Program-made: the position numbers and the translations under genes | NCBI GenBank assembly: GCA_028288485.1 | Contig: JAQBNO010000176.1 | Location: 1-46,148, forward strand | Length of the DNA: 46,148 bases | From: Segetibacter sp. | GTDB lineage: Bacteria > Bacteroidota > Bacteroidia > Chitinophagales > Chitinophagaceae | Direction of reading: 5' to 3' | The notes under the pieces: generated by a model | The model's input: only the letters and a program-made list of their open reading frames with translations | Database searches by the model: none | Told to the model about the DNA's origin: nothing | Shown here: positions 8,154 through 16,296 of the stretch, piece after piece | Position numbering within the stretch: position 1 is the stretch's first letter | Layout: every line of letters begins with the position of its first letter

Positions 8154-9419
8154 TTATTCGTTCAAATATACTCTGTCTTTATGTAGAATGCCAATCACCT
8201 TTCCTTTTAATGGCTTATTAATAAAAGGACTATTCCTGCATTTGCTTTTTATAGTAACGGCGTTATAGTTAAAGACTGTTTCTCTTTCAAAAAGGGTTAA
8301 GTCTGCTATCGACTTTTCCATAATAATATTTTGCGGAAGAGAAAAGATCGTCCTGGCGTTATTACCTAAGATGCCTGTTAAGCGATCTGTCGGGAGATTG
8401 GGAAATATAAGATTGATGACAGCAAAAGTGGTTTCCAGTCCAATCATTCCAGGTGCTGCATATTCAAATTCGCAAATTTTATTATCCCAGTTCTGTGGCA
8501 AATGATGAGTTGCAATGCAGTCAATGGTACCGTCTTCAATTCCTGCTCTTAACGCAAACATATCTTCCCTGGTTCGTAGCGGCGGATCTGTTTTTAAGTT
8601 AGTATCATATTCTACAAGATCCTCATCGCAGAAAAAAAGGTGATAAGGCGTTACACTGCACGTTATATTCAGTCCCTGTTCTTTAGCTTCTTTTATGATC
8701 TTTAAACTTTTAGCTGTTGAAATTCCTGTAAGGTGAAGCTTGCTTCCTGCATACTTTGCCAGTTCAATATCGCGTGTTACCATTAATTCTTCAGCAATGG
8801 AGGGTATGCCAGGCAATCCTAAACGGGTGCTCGTGATGCCTTCGTTTATTAAGCCGAATTTCGATATTGACTTGTCTACTGGCAATTGGATGAGTACAGC
8901 ATCAATAGCTTTCAGGTATTGCAAGGCCTTAAGTAATAGACCGGGCGTTTGAACAGGCAGCAATCCGTCGGAGAATGCCATCGCACCACTGTTATACATG
9001 TCATACATTTCGGCCAGCTCTTTGCCGTCGATATTCTTACTGACTGCACCAAGGGGATGAATGTTAACGAGTAACGACTTTGATTTTTGAACGATATATT
9101 CAACAGTGGATTTATTGCCTATTGTTGGTTGTGTATTTGGGAGAACAAAAACGTTTGTAAACCCTCCCGACGCAGCTGCGTTCGCCCCGCTTTCCAGTGT
9201 TTCTTTATATTCTAATCCCGGATCGTTAAAATGGGAAAAGATGTCGACCCAGCCAGGTGAAACAAACAGTCCTTTTCGTTCAACGATGGTGGCGCCGGGT
9301 GAAACAATTGAGTCTTCAATTGTTTCAATAAAACCATCGGTTACTAAAATATCTTTTATTAATCCGTGGTAAGGAGAGAGTTTGTCTGTAATGGTTACTT
9401 GCTTTAGTAAAAGCTTCAT
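8154..9419 (-). CDS. Dihydroorotase-like amidohydrolase, probably non-catalytic
   Basis: Amidohydrolase-fold protein of 421 aa when started at the ATG at 9419; the longer ORF to 9482 adds 21 non-conserved residues. The overall pattern is that of class I dihydroorotase (SPGWVDIFSHFNDPG, PLGAVSKNIDGKELAEM, NLKTDPPLRTREDM, GMIGLETTFA). However, metal and catalytic residues are replaced: the HxH of the first motif is F61-S-H63, the usual HxSxxS-type HVST is TGIST, and the ATDHAPH motif reads ATHHLPQ. On established family knowledge such proteins are inactive paralogues that may support pyrimidine synthesis structurally or do something else. It leads an operon with DUF4199 and GT2 genes rather than pyr genes. 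Confidence 0.85.
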   Translation of the reverse strand: MKLLLKQVTITDKLSPYHGLIKDILVTDGFIETIEDSIVSPGATIVERKGLFVSPGWVDIFSHFNDPGLEYKETLESGANAAASGGFTNVFVLPNTQPTIGNKSTVEYIVQKSKSLLVNIHPLGAVSKNIDGKELAEMYDMYNSGAMAFSDGLLPVQTPGLLLKALQYLKAIDAVLIQLPVDKSISKFGLINEGITSTRLGLPGIPSIAEELMVTRDIELAKYAGSKLHLTGISTAKSLKIIKEAKEQGLNITCSVTPYHLFFCDEDLVEYDTNLKTDPPLRTREDMFALRAGIEDGTIDCIATHHLPQNWDNKICEFEYAAPGMIGLETTFAVINLIFPNLPTDRLTGILGNNARTIFSLPQNIIMEKSIADLTLFERETVFNYNAVTIKSKCRNSPFINKPLKGKVIGILHKDRVYLNE

Positions 9420-9569
9420 GAAGTAAAAAGAAAATTTGGTGCAATATAGCCGATTTTTATAAAATCCTTTTACATTTGCCACCCGCAGAACAAATAGTGC
9501 GGGGAATTTCGCGGTGTGGTCCGGCTAATGGGGATGCACCTGAGACGAAAGGAAAATACACACAAAGTT

Positions 9570-9643
9570 CGGGATGTGGCGCAGTCCGGTAGCGTACACG
9601 TCTGGGGGGCGTGGGGTCGCAAGTTCGAATCTTGTCATCCCGA
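9570..9643 (+). tRNA. tRNA-Pro (anticodon GGG)
   Basis: A full cloverleaf can be folded: a 7-bp acceptor (CGGGATG 9570-9576 with CATCCCG 9636-9642, discriminator A 9643), a D stem 9579-9582/9592-9595, an anticodon stem 9597-9601/9609-9613 with loop CTGGGGG (anticodon GGG at 9604-9606), and a T arm containing GTTCGAATC. CCA is not encoded. It is followed directly by an intrinsic terminator. Confidence 0.93.
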
Positions 9644-9651
9644 CTTAATTT

Positions 9652-9689
9652 AAAATACAGCCATTCGCGAGAATGGCTGTATTTTTTTA
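9652..9689 (+). terminator. Intrinsic terminator after tRNA-Pro
   Basis: A 13-bp perfect stem (9654-9666 with 9671-9683), extendable by two A-T pairs, has a GCGA tetraloop and is followed by a run of T. It lies nine bases after the tRNA. Confidence 0.9.
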
Positions 9690-9700
9690 TACATTGAATA

Positions 9701-9771
9701 GACCGAGCTTACAATGGCCTTTTAGATTTTAGGAACCAGCTATGTTTTGGTTATACCAAAACTGCTCGGTC
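9701..9771 (+). other. Nested hairpin, possible oriT remnant
   Basis: Outer arms GACCGAGC (9701-9708) and GCTCGGTC (9764-9771) enclose an inner perfect hairpin, GTTTTGGT-TAT-ACCAAAAC (9744-9762). It is placed 70 bp upstream of a mobilization pseudogene, the usual location of oriT in Bacteroidota mobilizable elements. No nic site can be identified. Confidence 0.3.
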
Positions 9772-9840
9772 CACTCCTGCTTCACATTCGAGCACATTTC
9801 TCATGCCGCCGCATTCGTACTAACGAGAAAGATAAGTGAG

Positions 9841-10209
9841 ATGGAACAGTTACAAAATATAATTAAAATTCAAGGAGGCAGACCAGAGAAACCTGTTAAA
9901 AGAGATGAATTGGCTGGAGTTAAATGTACGAAATCGGAAGCCTTCATCATAAGAGCGCGAGCCGAAAAGCTACTATTAACTGTATCGGAATATCTAAGAG
10001 AAATCGCGTTAACGGGAAAAATTGACATGCGAAAAAAAGTACTTTCAAAAGTGGTCTTATTCCTTACTGCAACCCTAAATCGCCCGCCAGAACCTAAATC
10101 AGACAGCAAAAAAATGGGACAGTTTCCACGAATTAAATGCACTTGAAAGAGGGATGTTAAACATCTCGTCGTAGAGCTTAAACAGCTTGCTAAAGACATT
10201 AAAAGCTAG
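9841..10209 (+). pseudogene. Decayed MobC-like mobilization protein
   Basis: The intact start reads MEQLQNIIKIQGGRPEKPVK, then CTKSEAFIIRARAEKLLLTVSEYLREIALTGK in pieces. This is the ribbon-helix-helix pattern of plasmid/transposon MobC relaxosome proteins (GRP..K...V.....E...I...A...G.s.SeYlRe..l.G). Around 10085-10091 the frame shifts by one and the conserved middle continues as NLNQTAKKWDSFHELNAL. A second shift near 10165 is needed to reach the typical end ELKQLAKDIKS, stopping at 10209. Two frameshifts make it a pseudogene. An intact protein would bind oriT next to a relaxase. The in-frame extension upstream of 9841 is not conserved. Confidence 0.75.
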
Positions 10210-10210
10210 C

Positions 10211-10420
10211 TGGTATCATTGGAAAAATATCGTTGGAAGTCATTTAAAGGATGCACTGCATACTGTTTAAAAAATAAGCTGAAACAATCAAATCAGGGGC
10301 GGTTAAAAAAGCTCTCATTAAAATAAATTTTATAATCGAAGGCTTTGCATAAAAGTTAGACAATCAAAGACAACAATCTCCCGATCTTGACATACAACCA
10401 ATCATTCATATCATAGAAGG
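10211..10420 (+). pseudogene. Possible degraded relaxase start
   Basis: In intact elements a relaxase follows MobC directly. Here 10216 onward gives IGKISLEV in one frame and KSFKGCTAYCLKNK in another, resembling the MIGKI..G.SFKGC..Y.L.K start of Bacteroidota relaxases. Near 10389 a HTTNH string followed out of frame by HII recalls the HxDxxHPHIHI metal motif. Many stops intervene. This is suggestive only and is supported mainly by its position after the MobC remnant. Confidence 0.35.
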
Positions 10421-10923
10421 TAGTGTAATCCCAATCGAGCATAAAATAGAAGCTCGGTGAAATCTATAAAAAGAGAGTTTAGAGTATTATTATTTCCAGA
10501 ACCAGTGCACGAGATGACCGGGCTCCAATTATTCAATCCTGTTTTAAGAATAAAGCGAACTATTAAATGCTAAGAATCATATAGGAATGTTAGCAGATAA
10601 ATGAAGCTTAGATGATTTGCGTAAGAAAAAAATTAATGAAGAATCTAACTGGTAGTAGAAAAAAATCTTCTTAAAGCTTGCATATTCAAAATAGTTACAA
10701 TACTTTGTTTTAGAATTCAAATGTAAAGAATCTTGTTTTGTTGGACTAGTTAGTAGAAGTGAAAACAAGAGCTTCTATTTTCCCAAATTGCGTTTTTTGC
10801 TGACCTCATCGACCTGTTTCATTTCCAGGTGAAAAAACAGGTTTTGTTCGGTTGCAGCATGACGTTGATTTATAAGAAAATTAGTAGCCCTTTATCCTTG
10901 CCTTATCACTACAAAAATTCCAC
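10421..10923 (+). other. Gene-free leader region before the eCIS operon
   Basis: I see no coding gene. It contains AT-rich decayed sequence, then a weak hairpin (ACCTGTTT near 10811 with AAACAGGT near 10836, followed by TTTT) that could stop read-through from upstream. The eCIS promoter must lie in the last ~80 bp; TATCCTTG near 10896 is a one-mismatch -7 box, but no well-spaced -33 element accompanies it. Confidence 0.4.
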
Positions 10924-11538
10924 ATGATTCGTACTGCACTTGAGTTTATTAAGAAAGAACTTGAAACATATATAGTAGATAGGGAACAGGACCCCGCAAA
11001 CTACAGTGCAGGTAATGTAGTCGATCTTAAATCTATAATGCTTCCAAATGGCTCAATTAACATTACCGACACTACACATATAACAATAATGGTAGTGGGC
11101 GTAGATGAGGAACGCAGAGAAGGAAAGCGGCCTTATTATACTCCCACCGACGATAAACAATTCTTACGCCTTAATCCCCCGGTTGAACTTGATTTATATA
11201 TTCTCTTTGCAGCCCATAACAGCAGTTACGAGACTTCGCTGCGCGACTTATCCGATGTGGTAAGCTTCTTCCAGGCAAACACTATTTTCGATGAAAAGAA
11301 GTTTCCCGCACTTAATGCCGGCGTTGCAGATTCAATAATAAAACCGTGGCAATTAATTGAGCGCCTCACTTTCAGGCTGCACACTCTTTCATTCGAGCAG
11401 CAAAATAATCTTTGGGGAATGGTAGGTAGCAAATACTTACCCAACGTAGTATACAAGATGAATATGTTGACGGTATTCGACACAAAAGGCAAAGAAAAAG
11501 TTGCATCCGTTACTGAACTAAACTTTAATGAAAACTAA
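10924..11538 (+). CDS. eCIS cap/tube-terminator protein, DUF4255 (Pvc16-like)
   Basis: Protein of 204 aa opening MIRTALEFIKKELETYI, the hallmark start of the DUF4255/Pvc16 N-terminal family. It includes PPVELDLYILFAAHNSSYETSLRDLSDVVSFFQ in conserved register (about residues 88-120). In Afp/PVC particles the homologue caps the distal end of the sheath and tube after assembly. It is the first gene of the operon, as DUF4255 genes often are in Bacteroidota eCIS loci, and ends 6 bp before the next start codon. The C-terminal third (LHTLSFEQQNNLWGMVGSKYLP) is also typical, so the gene appears complete. Confidence 0.9.
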   Translation: MIRTALEFIKKELETYIVDREQDPANYSAGNVVDLKSIMLPNGSINITDTTHITIMVVGVDEERREGKRPYYTPTDDKQFLRLNPPVELDLYILFAAHNSSYETSLRDLSDVVSFFQANTIFDEKKFPALNAGVADSIIKPWQLIERLTFRLHTLSFEQQNNLWGMVGSKYLPNVVYKMNMLTVFDTKGKEKVASVTELNFNEN

Positions 11539-11544
11539 TTGGCT

Positions 11545-12729
11545 ATGGGTGGTTTGAAAGTAAAATATGCTGAATTGTTTTCACTCTCGCTCGAACAGCC
11601 CTTCTATGAGAATAATGTTTATCGTAAATCTGGTTTTGAACCTGACCTTGATTTCAAAATAATTCCTTCACTAGAATGTGAAAAGGTAATGAAAAGGATG
11701 GATCTCGTATTTAGAAATACAAATGCAAATGCGGGATTTGTTATTTTGGGAAGGGTACTTGGTGAGAATGGCTCAGGAGATGACCTTCTTAGGTTTCCGG
11801 CAAGAGCAGGTGATAAGCTGACTTTTCTTGTCTTATTAAAGAACCCGCAGGTTCTTTCATCTAACGAGCTGCCAGTTCAGCTTAGCAAAGATGTAGTTTA
11901 TTACTTCAGCAATAACATAGCGGATCTTGCTGCACCTCGTAATAGTCTACATCTAACTAAAGATAATGTCGGTGTAAAATGGCCTGATGATTCAATGAAG
12001 ATTGTTTCGGATACGTACAGGTACCAGCATAACTCGCAGGTAGTTGCTGGTACAGCACAAGTAAGACATCTTTTAACCGGAGTTGGAACACTGCCAAAGT
12101 CAATAATTAATGCGGCAGGTAAAGCTGATCTGATGTTTGACCTTTTCTCACTGCCATCCGGTCTATGCCAGTTGCTAGTCGCCGGCGTATTGAAAGATGA
12201 GTTTTATTACAAGGGACAAACAACTGGATTACCGGTGTTCGGTGTAATTGAGCTTCAGCTTTCCTCTATTACAAATGCCAATTACAGAATGATAGAACCG
12301 GACAGATCATTAACACCACAAAGACCTCTTTATAAAATCGTGTTTCCGAACCGAAAAACCCTATGGCGTTATACAGTTCAGTTCGGAATACACAGCCCGC
12401 TATACCTGGAGCTGGCAGCCTTAACACCCGCTGAAAAAGCAGATTTTTTAAACAGGATAAACATCGTAAGCAATGATACAAACATCATCTTTAACAAGAG
12501 TTCAGCTACCGATACAAGTTTCGAATTTGTATCGACAACCGAACTTGCTCTCAAGGAGAGAAATTTTTCCTCCTCCATGATCAGTGATCCGCTTAACCTT
12601 AAACTTAAAAAGTATATAGGCGAGCCAAATGAAGCGTCAGTTAAAACTGATCTTCCTTATGCATCAAACGGCACGCTCAATGCTATCGAGTTTCCAATCA
12701 TTTATTCTGACATCTTCATAACACTTTAA
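11545..12729 (+). CDS. Unassigned eCIS structural protein between cap and sheath genes
   Basis: Protein of 394 aa from the ATG at 11545; an in-frame TTG at 11539 would add two residues. I do not recognise a named domain. It has no signal peptide or membrane segment and is predicted to be mostly beta with Ig-like character: short hydrophobic strands separated by polar turns, for example KADLMFDLFSLPSGLCQLLV and PLYKIVFPNRKTLWRYTVQF. Its place between DUF4255 and sheath genes, tightly spaced (10 bp to the sheath gene), argues for a particle component. In Bacteroidota-type eCIS a cap-adaptor protein links the cap to the sheath/tube end, and this gene is a candidate for that role; this is inference from position. 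Confidence 0.85.
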   Translation: MGGLKVKYAELFSLSLEQPFYENNVYRKSGFEPDLDFKIIPSLECEKVMKRMDLVFRNTNANAGFVILGRVLGENGSGDDLLRFPARAGDKLTFLVLLKNPQVLSSNELPVQLSKDVVYYFSNNIADLAAPRNSLHLTKDNVGVKWPDDSMKIVSDTYRYQHNSQVVAGTAQVRHLLTGVGTLPKSIINAAGKADLMFDLFSLPSGLCQLLVAGVLKDEFYYKGQTTGLPVFGVIELQLSSITNANYRMIEPDRSLTPQRPLYKIVFPNRKTLWRYTVQFGIHSPLYLELAALTPAEKADFLNRINIVSNDTNIIFNKSSATDTSFEFVSTTELALKERNFSSSMISDPLNLKLKKYIGEPNEASVKTDLPYASNGTLNAIEFPIIYSDIFITL

Positions 12730-12739
12730 TATATAAAAA

Positions 12740-14212
12740 ATGCCTGTTTTAAAACTCTCCACACCCGGTGTGTATGTGCAGGAAATACCCTCGTTGCCAC
12801 CATCTGTTGCCGAAGTGGAAACGGCGATTCCAGCTTTTATAGGATATACCGAAAAAGCTGACCAGTTTGTTGCGGGCGATCTCAAAATGGTTCCAAATAA
12901 GATAAACAGCCTGGGCGAATATATTACTTTTTACGGGGGCGCTGCCGTCGAGATTAATGATAGTATAAATGTTACTTTGAAAAATTTGGGTAGCAACCAA
13001 TACGATGTATTATTTAGCCTCGATGCTGCCAAGCTGTCTAAACACAACCTTTATTATTCCATTAAGCATTTTTATGATAATGGAGGGGGTACAGCATTTA
13101 TAGTATCGGTAGACAATTATACACATGCTGCCGGAGTGGTATCGAAAGATGATCTAAAGGCTGGTTTAACTGCGGTTTATGACGTTGATGAAGTGACGCT
13201 TCTTTGCATACCCGAGGCCAATAAAAATGATTCAGGCGGATATAAGGAAGTTGTTCAGGCTATGATCACCCAGGCTTACGAGTTGAAAGACCGTTTTGCC
13301 ATTATTGATCCATTCAAGGTCACTCCTAAAAATTCGGCAGATCCCAATGGCGACATCGATGCTGACGTTTTAACAATTCGAAATTCAGCTTTGGGCGTTG
13401 ATGAAAATAAGTTTGCCGCGGCATACTACCCTAATATTGTTACTTCTTACAATTACCGGTTTAATTCAGATGTTGAGCCTAAAAACAATATCGATTTACT
13501 TAAGATTGATGCGTATACGTGGGCTGGCGCCGGAGTTGATCCTGCACCAACAGCGGTTGGTACGGTAGTCGGAACGCTTAAAGGATCTGTTATTTACAAT
13601 AAGATAGATTCTGAGATTAAAAAGCAATATGTTGTTTTACCTCCCTCGCCCGCAATGGTCGGCTTATATACCAGGGTCGATCTTAACAAAGGTGTCTGGA
13701 AGGCTCCCGCAAATGAAGCTCTTTTATCTGTCATCGGCCCTGATCTCGCCGTTTCGAGCAGGGAACAGGAAAGCCTTAATGTCGATTCGGCATCTGGTAA
13801 ATCTATTAATGTGATCCGCACTTTCCCCGGCTTTGGTACACTGGTATGGGGTGCAAGAACGCTCAATGGTAACGATAACGAATGGAGATATATCAGCGTT
13901 CGCAGGTTCTTTAATATGGTAGAAGAGTCGATAAAGAAGTCAAGTCAATGGGCTGTTTTTGAACCTAACACTGCCGGTACCTGGGTAAAAATGCAGGCTA
14001 TGATCGAGAATTATCTATACCTGAAATGGCGCGAAGGAGCCCTGGCAGGTGTAAAACCAGAGCAGGCTTTCTATGTTAAAGTAGGTTTAGGTACAACCAT
14101 GACTTCTCTGGATATTCTTGAAGGTCGTTTGAATATTGAAATTGGTTTGGCTGTGGCCCGCCCGGCTGAATTTATAGTATTGAAATTTACTCAATTACTG
14201 CAACAGTCTTAG
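12740..14212 (+). CDS. Contractile sheath protein (Pvc2/Afp2-like)
   Basis: Phage tail sheath-family protein of 490 aa. The N-terminus KLSTPGVYVQEIPSLPPSVA is the family signature, followed by VETAIPAFIGYTEKA. The C-terminal sheath core has the classic arrangement TLVWGARTLNGNDNEWRYIS, VRRFFNMVEESIKKSSQWAVFEPN and a final VARPAEFIVLKFTQ strand that donates to neighbouring subunits. It polymerises around the inner tube and contracts to drive it through a target membrane. PVC and Afp loci carry three sheath paralogues; only this one is present here. A 173-bp gap containing a dispersed repeat and a weak hairpin with a T run follows, separating it from the tube genes. Confidence 0.96.
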   Translation: MPVLKLSTPGVYVQEIPSLPPSVAEVETAIPAFIGYTEKADQFVAGDLKMVPNKINSLGEYITFYGGAAVEINDSINVTLKNLGSNQYDVLFSLDAAKLSKHNLYYSIKHFYDNGGGTAFIVSVDNYTHAAGVVSKDDLKAGLTAVYDVDEVTLLCIPEANKNDSGGYKEVVQAMITQAYELKDRFAIIDPFKVTPKNSADPNGDIDADVLTIRNSALGVDENKFAAAYYPNIVTSYNYRFNSDVEPKNNIDLLKIDAYTWAGAGVDPAPTAVGTVVGTLKGSVIYNKIDSEIKKQYVVLPPSPAMVGLYTRVDLNKGVWKAPANEALLSVIGPDLAVSSREQESLNVDSASGKSINVIRTFPGFGTLVWGARTLNGNDNEWRYISVRRFFNMVEESIKKSSQWAVFEPNTAGTWVKMQAMIENYLYLKWREGALAGVKPEQAFYVKVGLGTTMTSLDILEGRLNIEIGLAVARPAEFIVLKFTQLLQQS

Positions 14213-14227
14213 AAGACGTATTTTTTT
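14206..14227 (+). terminator. Weak hairpin plus T-run after the sheath gene
   Basis: A small GTCT-TAGA-AGAC hairpin overlapping the stop codon is followed by a run of seven T. It is too weak for a firm terminator but could act as an attenuator between sheath and tube genes. Confidence 0.25.
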
Positions 14228-14243
14228 GGGTGTCGCCTTCCGT

Positions 14244-14281
14244 TTTTCATAGCATCATCGTTGTGTCACTCACTTTTACCG
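14244..14281 (-). repeat. Dispersed 31-bp repeat inside the eCIS operon
   Basis: Reading the minus strand, 14274-14244 begins AGTGAGTGACACAACGATG and matches 4019-4049 at 29 of 31 bases. The plus-strand extension to 14281 (TTTTACCG) aligns with the copy at 3717. It sits in the sheath-tube gap. Confidence 0.7.
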
Positions 14282-14385
14282 TAAACCAGATTTCAACTTC
14301 GATGTTCCTTATATAACACCTAAATAATCAAACGCCTTGCAATTATAACAGGAACAAATTCAACAATTATTAAACAGAAAAAATA

Positions 14386-14820
14386 ATGGCCACTTATCCC
14401 ATTCCGGTTTTCCATTACAAAGTATCATGGAACAACCAGGACATAGGTTTTTCAGATGTTTCTGGACTAACACAGGAAACCCAGGTAATAGAATACCGTG
14501 ATGGTTTAATGTCTGGTACTACCGTTGCGTTAAAAAGGCCGGGGCTAAAAAAAGTAAATAACATTACCTTGAAAAGAGGCATTGTAGAAAAGAACAACGA
14601 TCTTTTTAACTGGTTCAATAACAACGGTGCACCAAATGTTGAACGACGCGACATCACCATAAGTCTCCTGAATGATGAAGGAAACCCGGTAATGTTTTGG
14701 GTAATTACACAGGCATGGCCTGTAAAATGTGAAGGCCCTGGTCTTAAAGCCACCGGCAACGAAATAGCAATAGAATCAATAGAACTGGCTCATGAAGGCT
14801 TGTCTATGAAAACTACTTAA
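14386..14820 (+). CDS. Inner tube protein (Pvc1/Pvc5-like), first copy
   Basis: Phage tail tube family protein (T4 gp19/Hcp-like fold) of 144 aa. Typical features are VFHYKVSWNNQDIGFSDVSG at the start, then GTTVALKRPGLKK, ITLKRGIVEKNNDLFNWFN and a C-terminal IAIESIELAHEGL strand. Hexameric rings of this protein stack to make the tube that carries cargo. It is two bases away from the second tube gene. One of the two is expected to form the bulk tube and the other the tube initiator at the baseplate; this one, shorter and first in order, is the better candidate for the bulk tube by size. Confidence 0.93.
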   Translation: MATYPIPVFHYKVSWNNQDIGFSDVSGLTQETQVIEYRDGLMSGTTVALKRPGLKKVNNITLKRGIVEKNNDLFNWFNNNGAPNVERRDITISLLNDEGNPVMFWVITQAWPVKCEGPGLKATGNEIAIESIELAHEGLSMKTT

Positions 14821-14822
14821 AA

Positions 14823-15290
14823 ATGGCTACATATATTCCTCCTGCCGGCTTTCATTTCAAAGTAGAATTCGTTGGTGTGGATGGTATGGGTTCAGATACC
14901 GAACAGCGTTTCCAGGAAGTTACCGGGCTTTCTTTCGAGGTTGAAACAGAAGATTTTAAAGAAGGAGGAGAAAACCGGTTTTCATACAAATTACCTAAAA
15001 GAATTCGCTATCCTAATCTCGTGCTGAAGAGAGGGCTTTTAAAAGGAACAGCGTTACTTAACTGGTTTAAGTCAGCCATCAGCACCTATTTCACGGTTGT
15101 TGTCTACGATTTTAAACCTGCCGATATTATGATAACTCTTTTGGATGAATCAGGTGAAGCTGCTGCAATATGGAATGTGGTACAGGCTTACCCGCTCAAA
15201 TGGTCAGTATCAGATTTCAGATCGACAGATAATTCAGTGGTGGTCGAAACGATAGAACTTGCTTACCAGTATTTCGAACGAAAAATGTAG
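14823..15290 (+). CDS. Inner tube protein, second copy (probable tube initiator)
   Basis: Tube-family paralogue of 155 aa, clearly related to the preceding protein (PPAGFHFKVEFVGVDG, FQEVTGLSFEVETEDFKEGG, KRIRYPNLVLKRGLLKGT, LLNWFK, VVETIELAYQYFER). The insertion after the first strand (GMGSDTEQR) and the acidic EDFKEGGEN loop differ from the first copy. In PVC and Afp a tube paralogue of this type forms the ring between spike hub and bulk tube, and I infer that role here. It is followed after 5 bp by the small DUF5908 gene. Confidence 0.92.
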   Translation: MATYIPPAGFHFKVEFVGVDGMGSDTEQRFQEVTGLSFEVETEDFKEGGENRFSYKLPKRIRYPNLVLKRGLLKGTALLNWFKSAISTYFTVVVYDFKPADIMITLLDESGEAAAIWNVVQAYPLKWSVSDFRSTDNSVVVETIELAYQYFERKM

Positions 15291-15295
15291 TAGCA

Positions 15296-15460
15296 ATGCC
15301 AGTACAAATTAATGAAGTAATCATAAGGGCGGTTGTCGACACCGGAACATCGGCAGGTCACAGCTCCGAAACAACAGAACCTCCTTCAGCAAATACCGGT
15401 ACCGAAGCAGAAATAGCTGAAAAAGTTATGGAAATTCTGAAAGAAAAAAAGGAAAGATAA
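15296..15460 (+). CDS. Small DUF5908 protein (Pvc6 position), 54 aa
   Basis: A 54-codon gene starting at the ATG at 15296 (MPVQINEVIIRAVVD) and ending EILKEKKER. The MP[VI][EQ]I.E..I...V start is typical of the DUF5908 family, small proteins found in eCIS operons at the Pvc6 position. The middle is Ser/Thr/Pro-rich (SSETTEPPSANTGTE), then a short amphipathic helix. Its stop codon overlaps the next start by one base (TAATG), so translation is probably coupled. Function is unknown. Confidence 0.8.
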   Translation: MPVQINEVIIRAVVDTGTSAGHSSETTEPPSANTGTEAEIAEKVMEILKEKKER

Positions 15461-16143
15461 TGGACACTCAAAGTGCTATTAAGTTGCCCTTCAACCTGAA
15501 GATCATCCCTATGAATAAGGATGGTATTCCCATGGGTCTGCCTTTCCTTGCTATGTTTAATCCCGAAAACATTACTATCAGGGAAGATTTGCAATGGGAT
15601 AATACTGCGGCATCAGGAAATGCAGGAACTAACCCGGTATATAACAAAACAAGGCCGCGGACCTTTTCACTTGAACTAACCCTCGACGGAACAGGTGTAA
15701 ATACAAACGGTGTAAAAATTCCGGTGACCGCGCAAGTGCTTCTTTTTAGATCCGCTACTACACACATTGCAGGTGTGTTGCACCGGCCCCCTTATTTGCT
15801 CGTTCAGTATGGTCTGTTCATTATGAACTGTATTATCAATTCTTCGAGTGTTACCTATACGATGTTTGACATGTTCGGTCTCCCAATAAGAGCAAAGATC
15901 AACGCAACTTTCACAGAGCGAATCGTAAAAGGACTAAGCGATGTGTTGAACATGCTTTCGTCGCCAGACCTTACTCATGAAATAGTCGTAAAAGAATGGG
16001 ACCTGTTGCCATTACTTACTTACCAGGTATATAATAACCAAAACTATTATTTACAGGTAGCTAAGGTGAACAAGCTAAAGAATTTCAGAAAATTGAAGGC
16101 AGGAACAACCCTTATTTTTCCTCCAATAGCTGAAAAAAAATAA
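15460..16143 (+). CDS. LysM-domain baseplate hub protein (Pvc7-like)
   Basis: Protein of 227 aa. The first ~180 residues resemble the CIS/phage hub-adaptor domain (GLPFLAMFNPENITIREDLQW, then RPRTFSLELTLDGTGV). The C-terminal ~40 residues (YQVYNNQNYYLQVAKVNKLK followed by NFRKLKAGTTLIFPP) form a LysM-type module. In Pvc7 and T4 gp53-like proteins this arrangement ties the baseplate wedges to the central hub and tube. Translational coupling to the upstream small gene is likely. The 153 bp after it contain no convincing gene. Confidence 0.9.
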   Translation: MDTQSAIKLPFNLKIIPMNKDGIPMGLPFLAMFNPENITIREDLQWDNTAASGNAGTNPVYNKTRPRTFSLELTLDGTGVNTNGVKIPVTAQVLLFRSATTHIAGVLHRPPYLLVQYGLFIMNCIINSSSVTYTMFDMFGLPIRAKINATFTERIVKGLSDVLNMLSSPDLTHEIVVKEWDLLPLLTYQVYNNQNYYLQVAKVNKLKNFRKLKAGTTLIFPPIAEKK

Positions 16144-16296
16144 GGGGTATTTGAAAAATATTTTGATATTAAAAAAGATCTGGTCAAAGTTATTTGACAA
16201 AGTAAGCAGGTGAGAGGATGATAATATCAAACGAAAAGCTGGTACAAGAACATAATAAAATGGTAAGGATCTACCTCTTAAATATTACGGTTAATA

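Noticed and set aside
9482-9560. Riboswitch-like text (CTGAGACGAAAGG after GGGGATGC) and a CCCGCA/TGCGGG hairpin before tRNA-Pro
   Set aside because: It recalls a TPP element but lacks the rest of the conserved core, and no thiamine gene follows; likely coincidental.
9742-9840. Upstream part of the ORF containing the MobC remnant
   Set aside because: These 33 codons overlap the hairpin region and are not part of the family pattern, which begins at MEQLQNIIKIQ.
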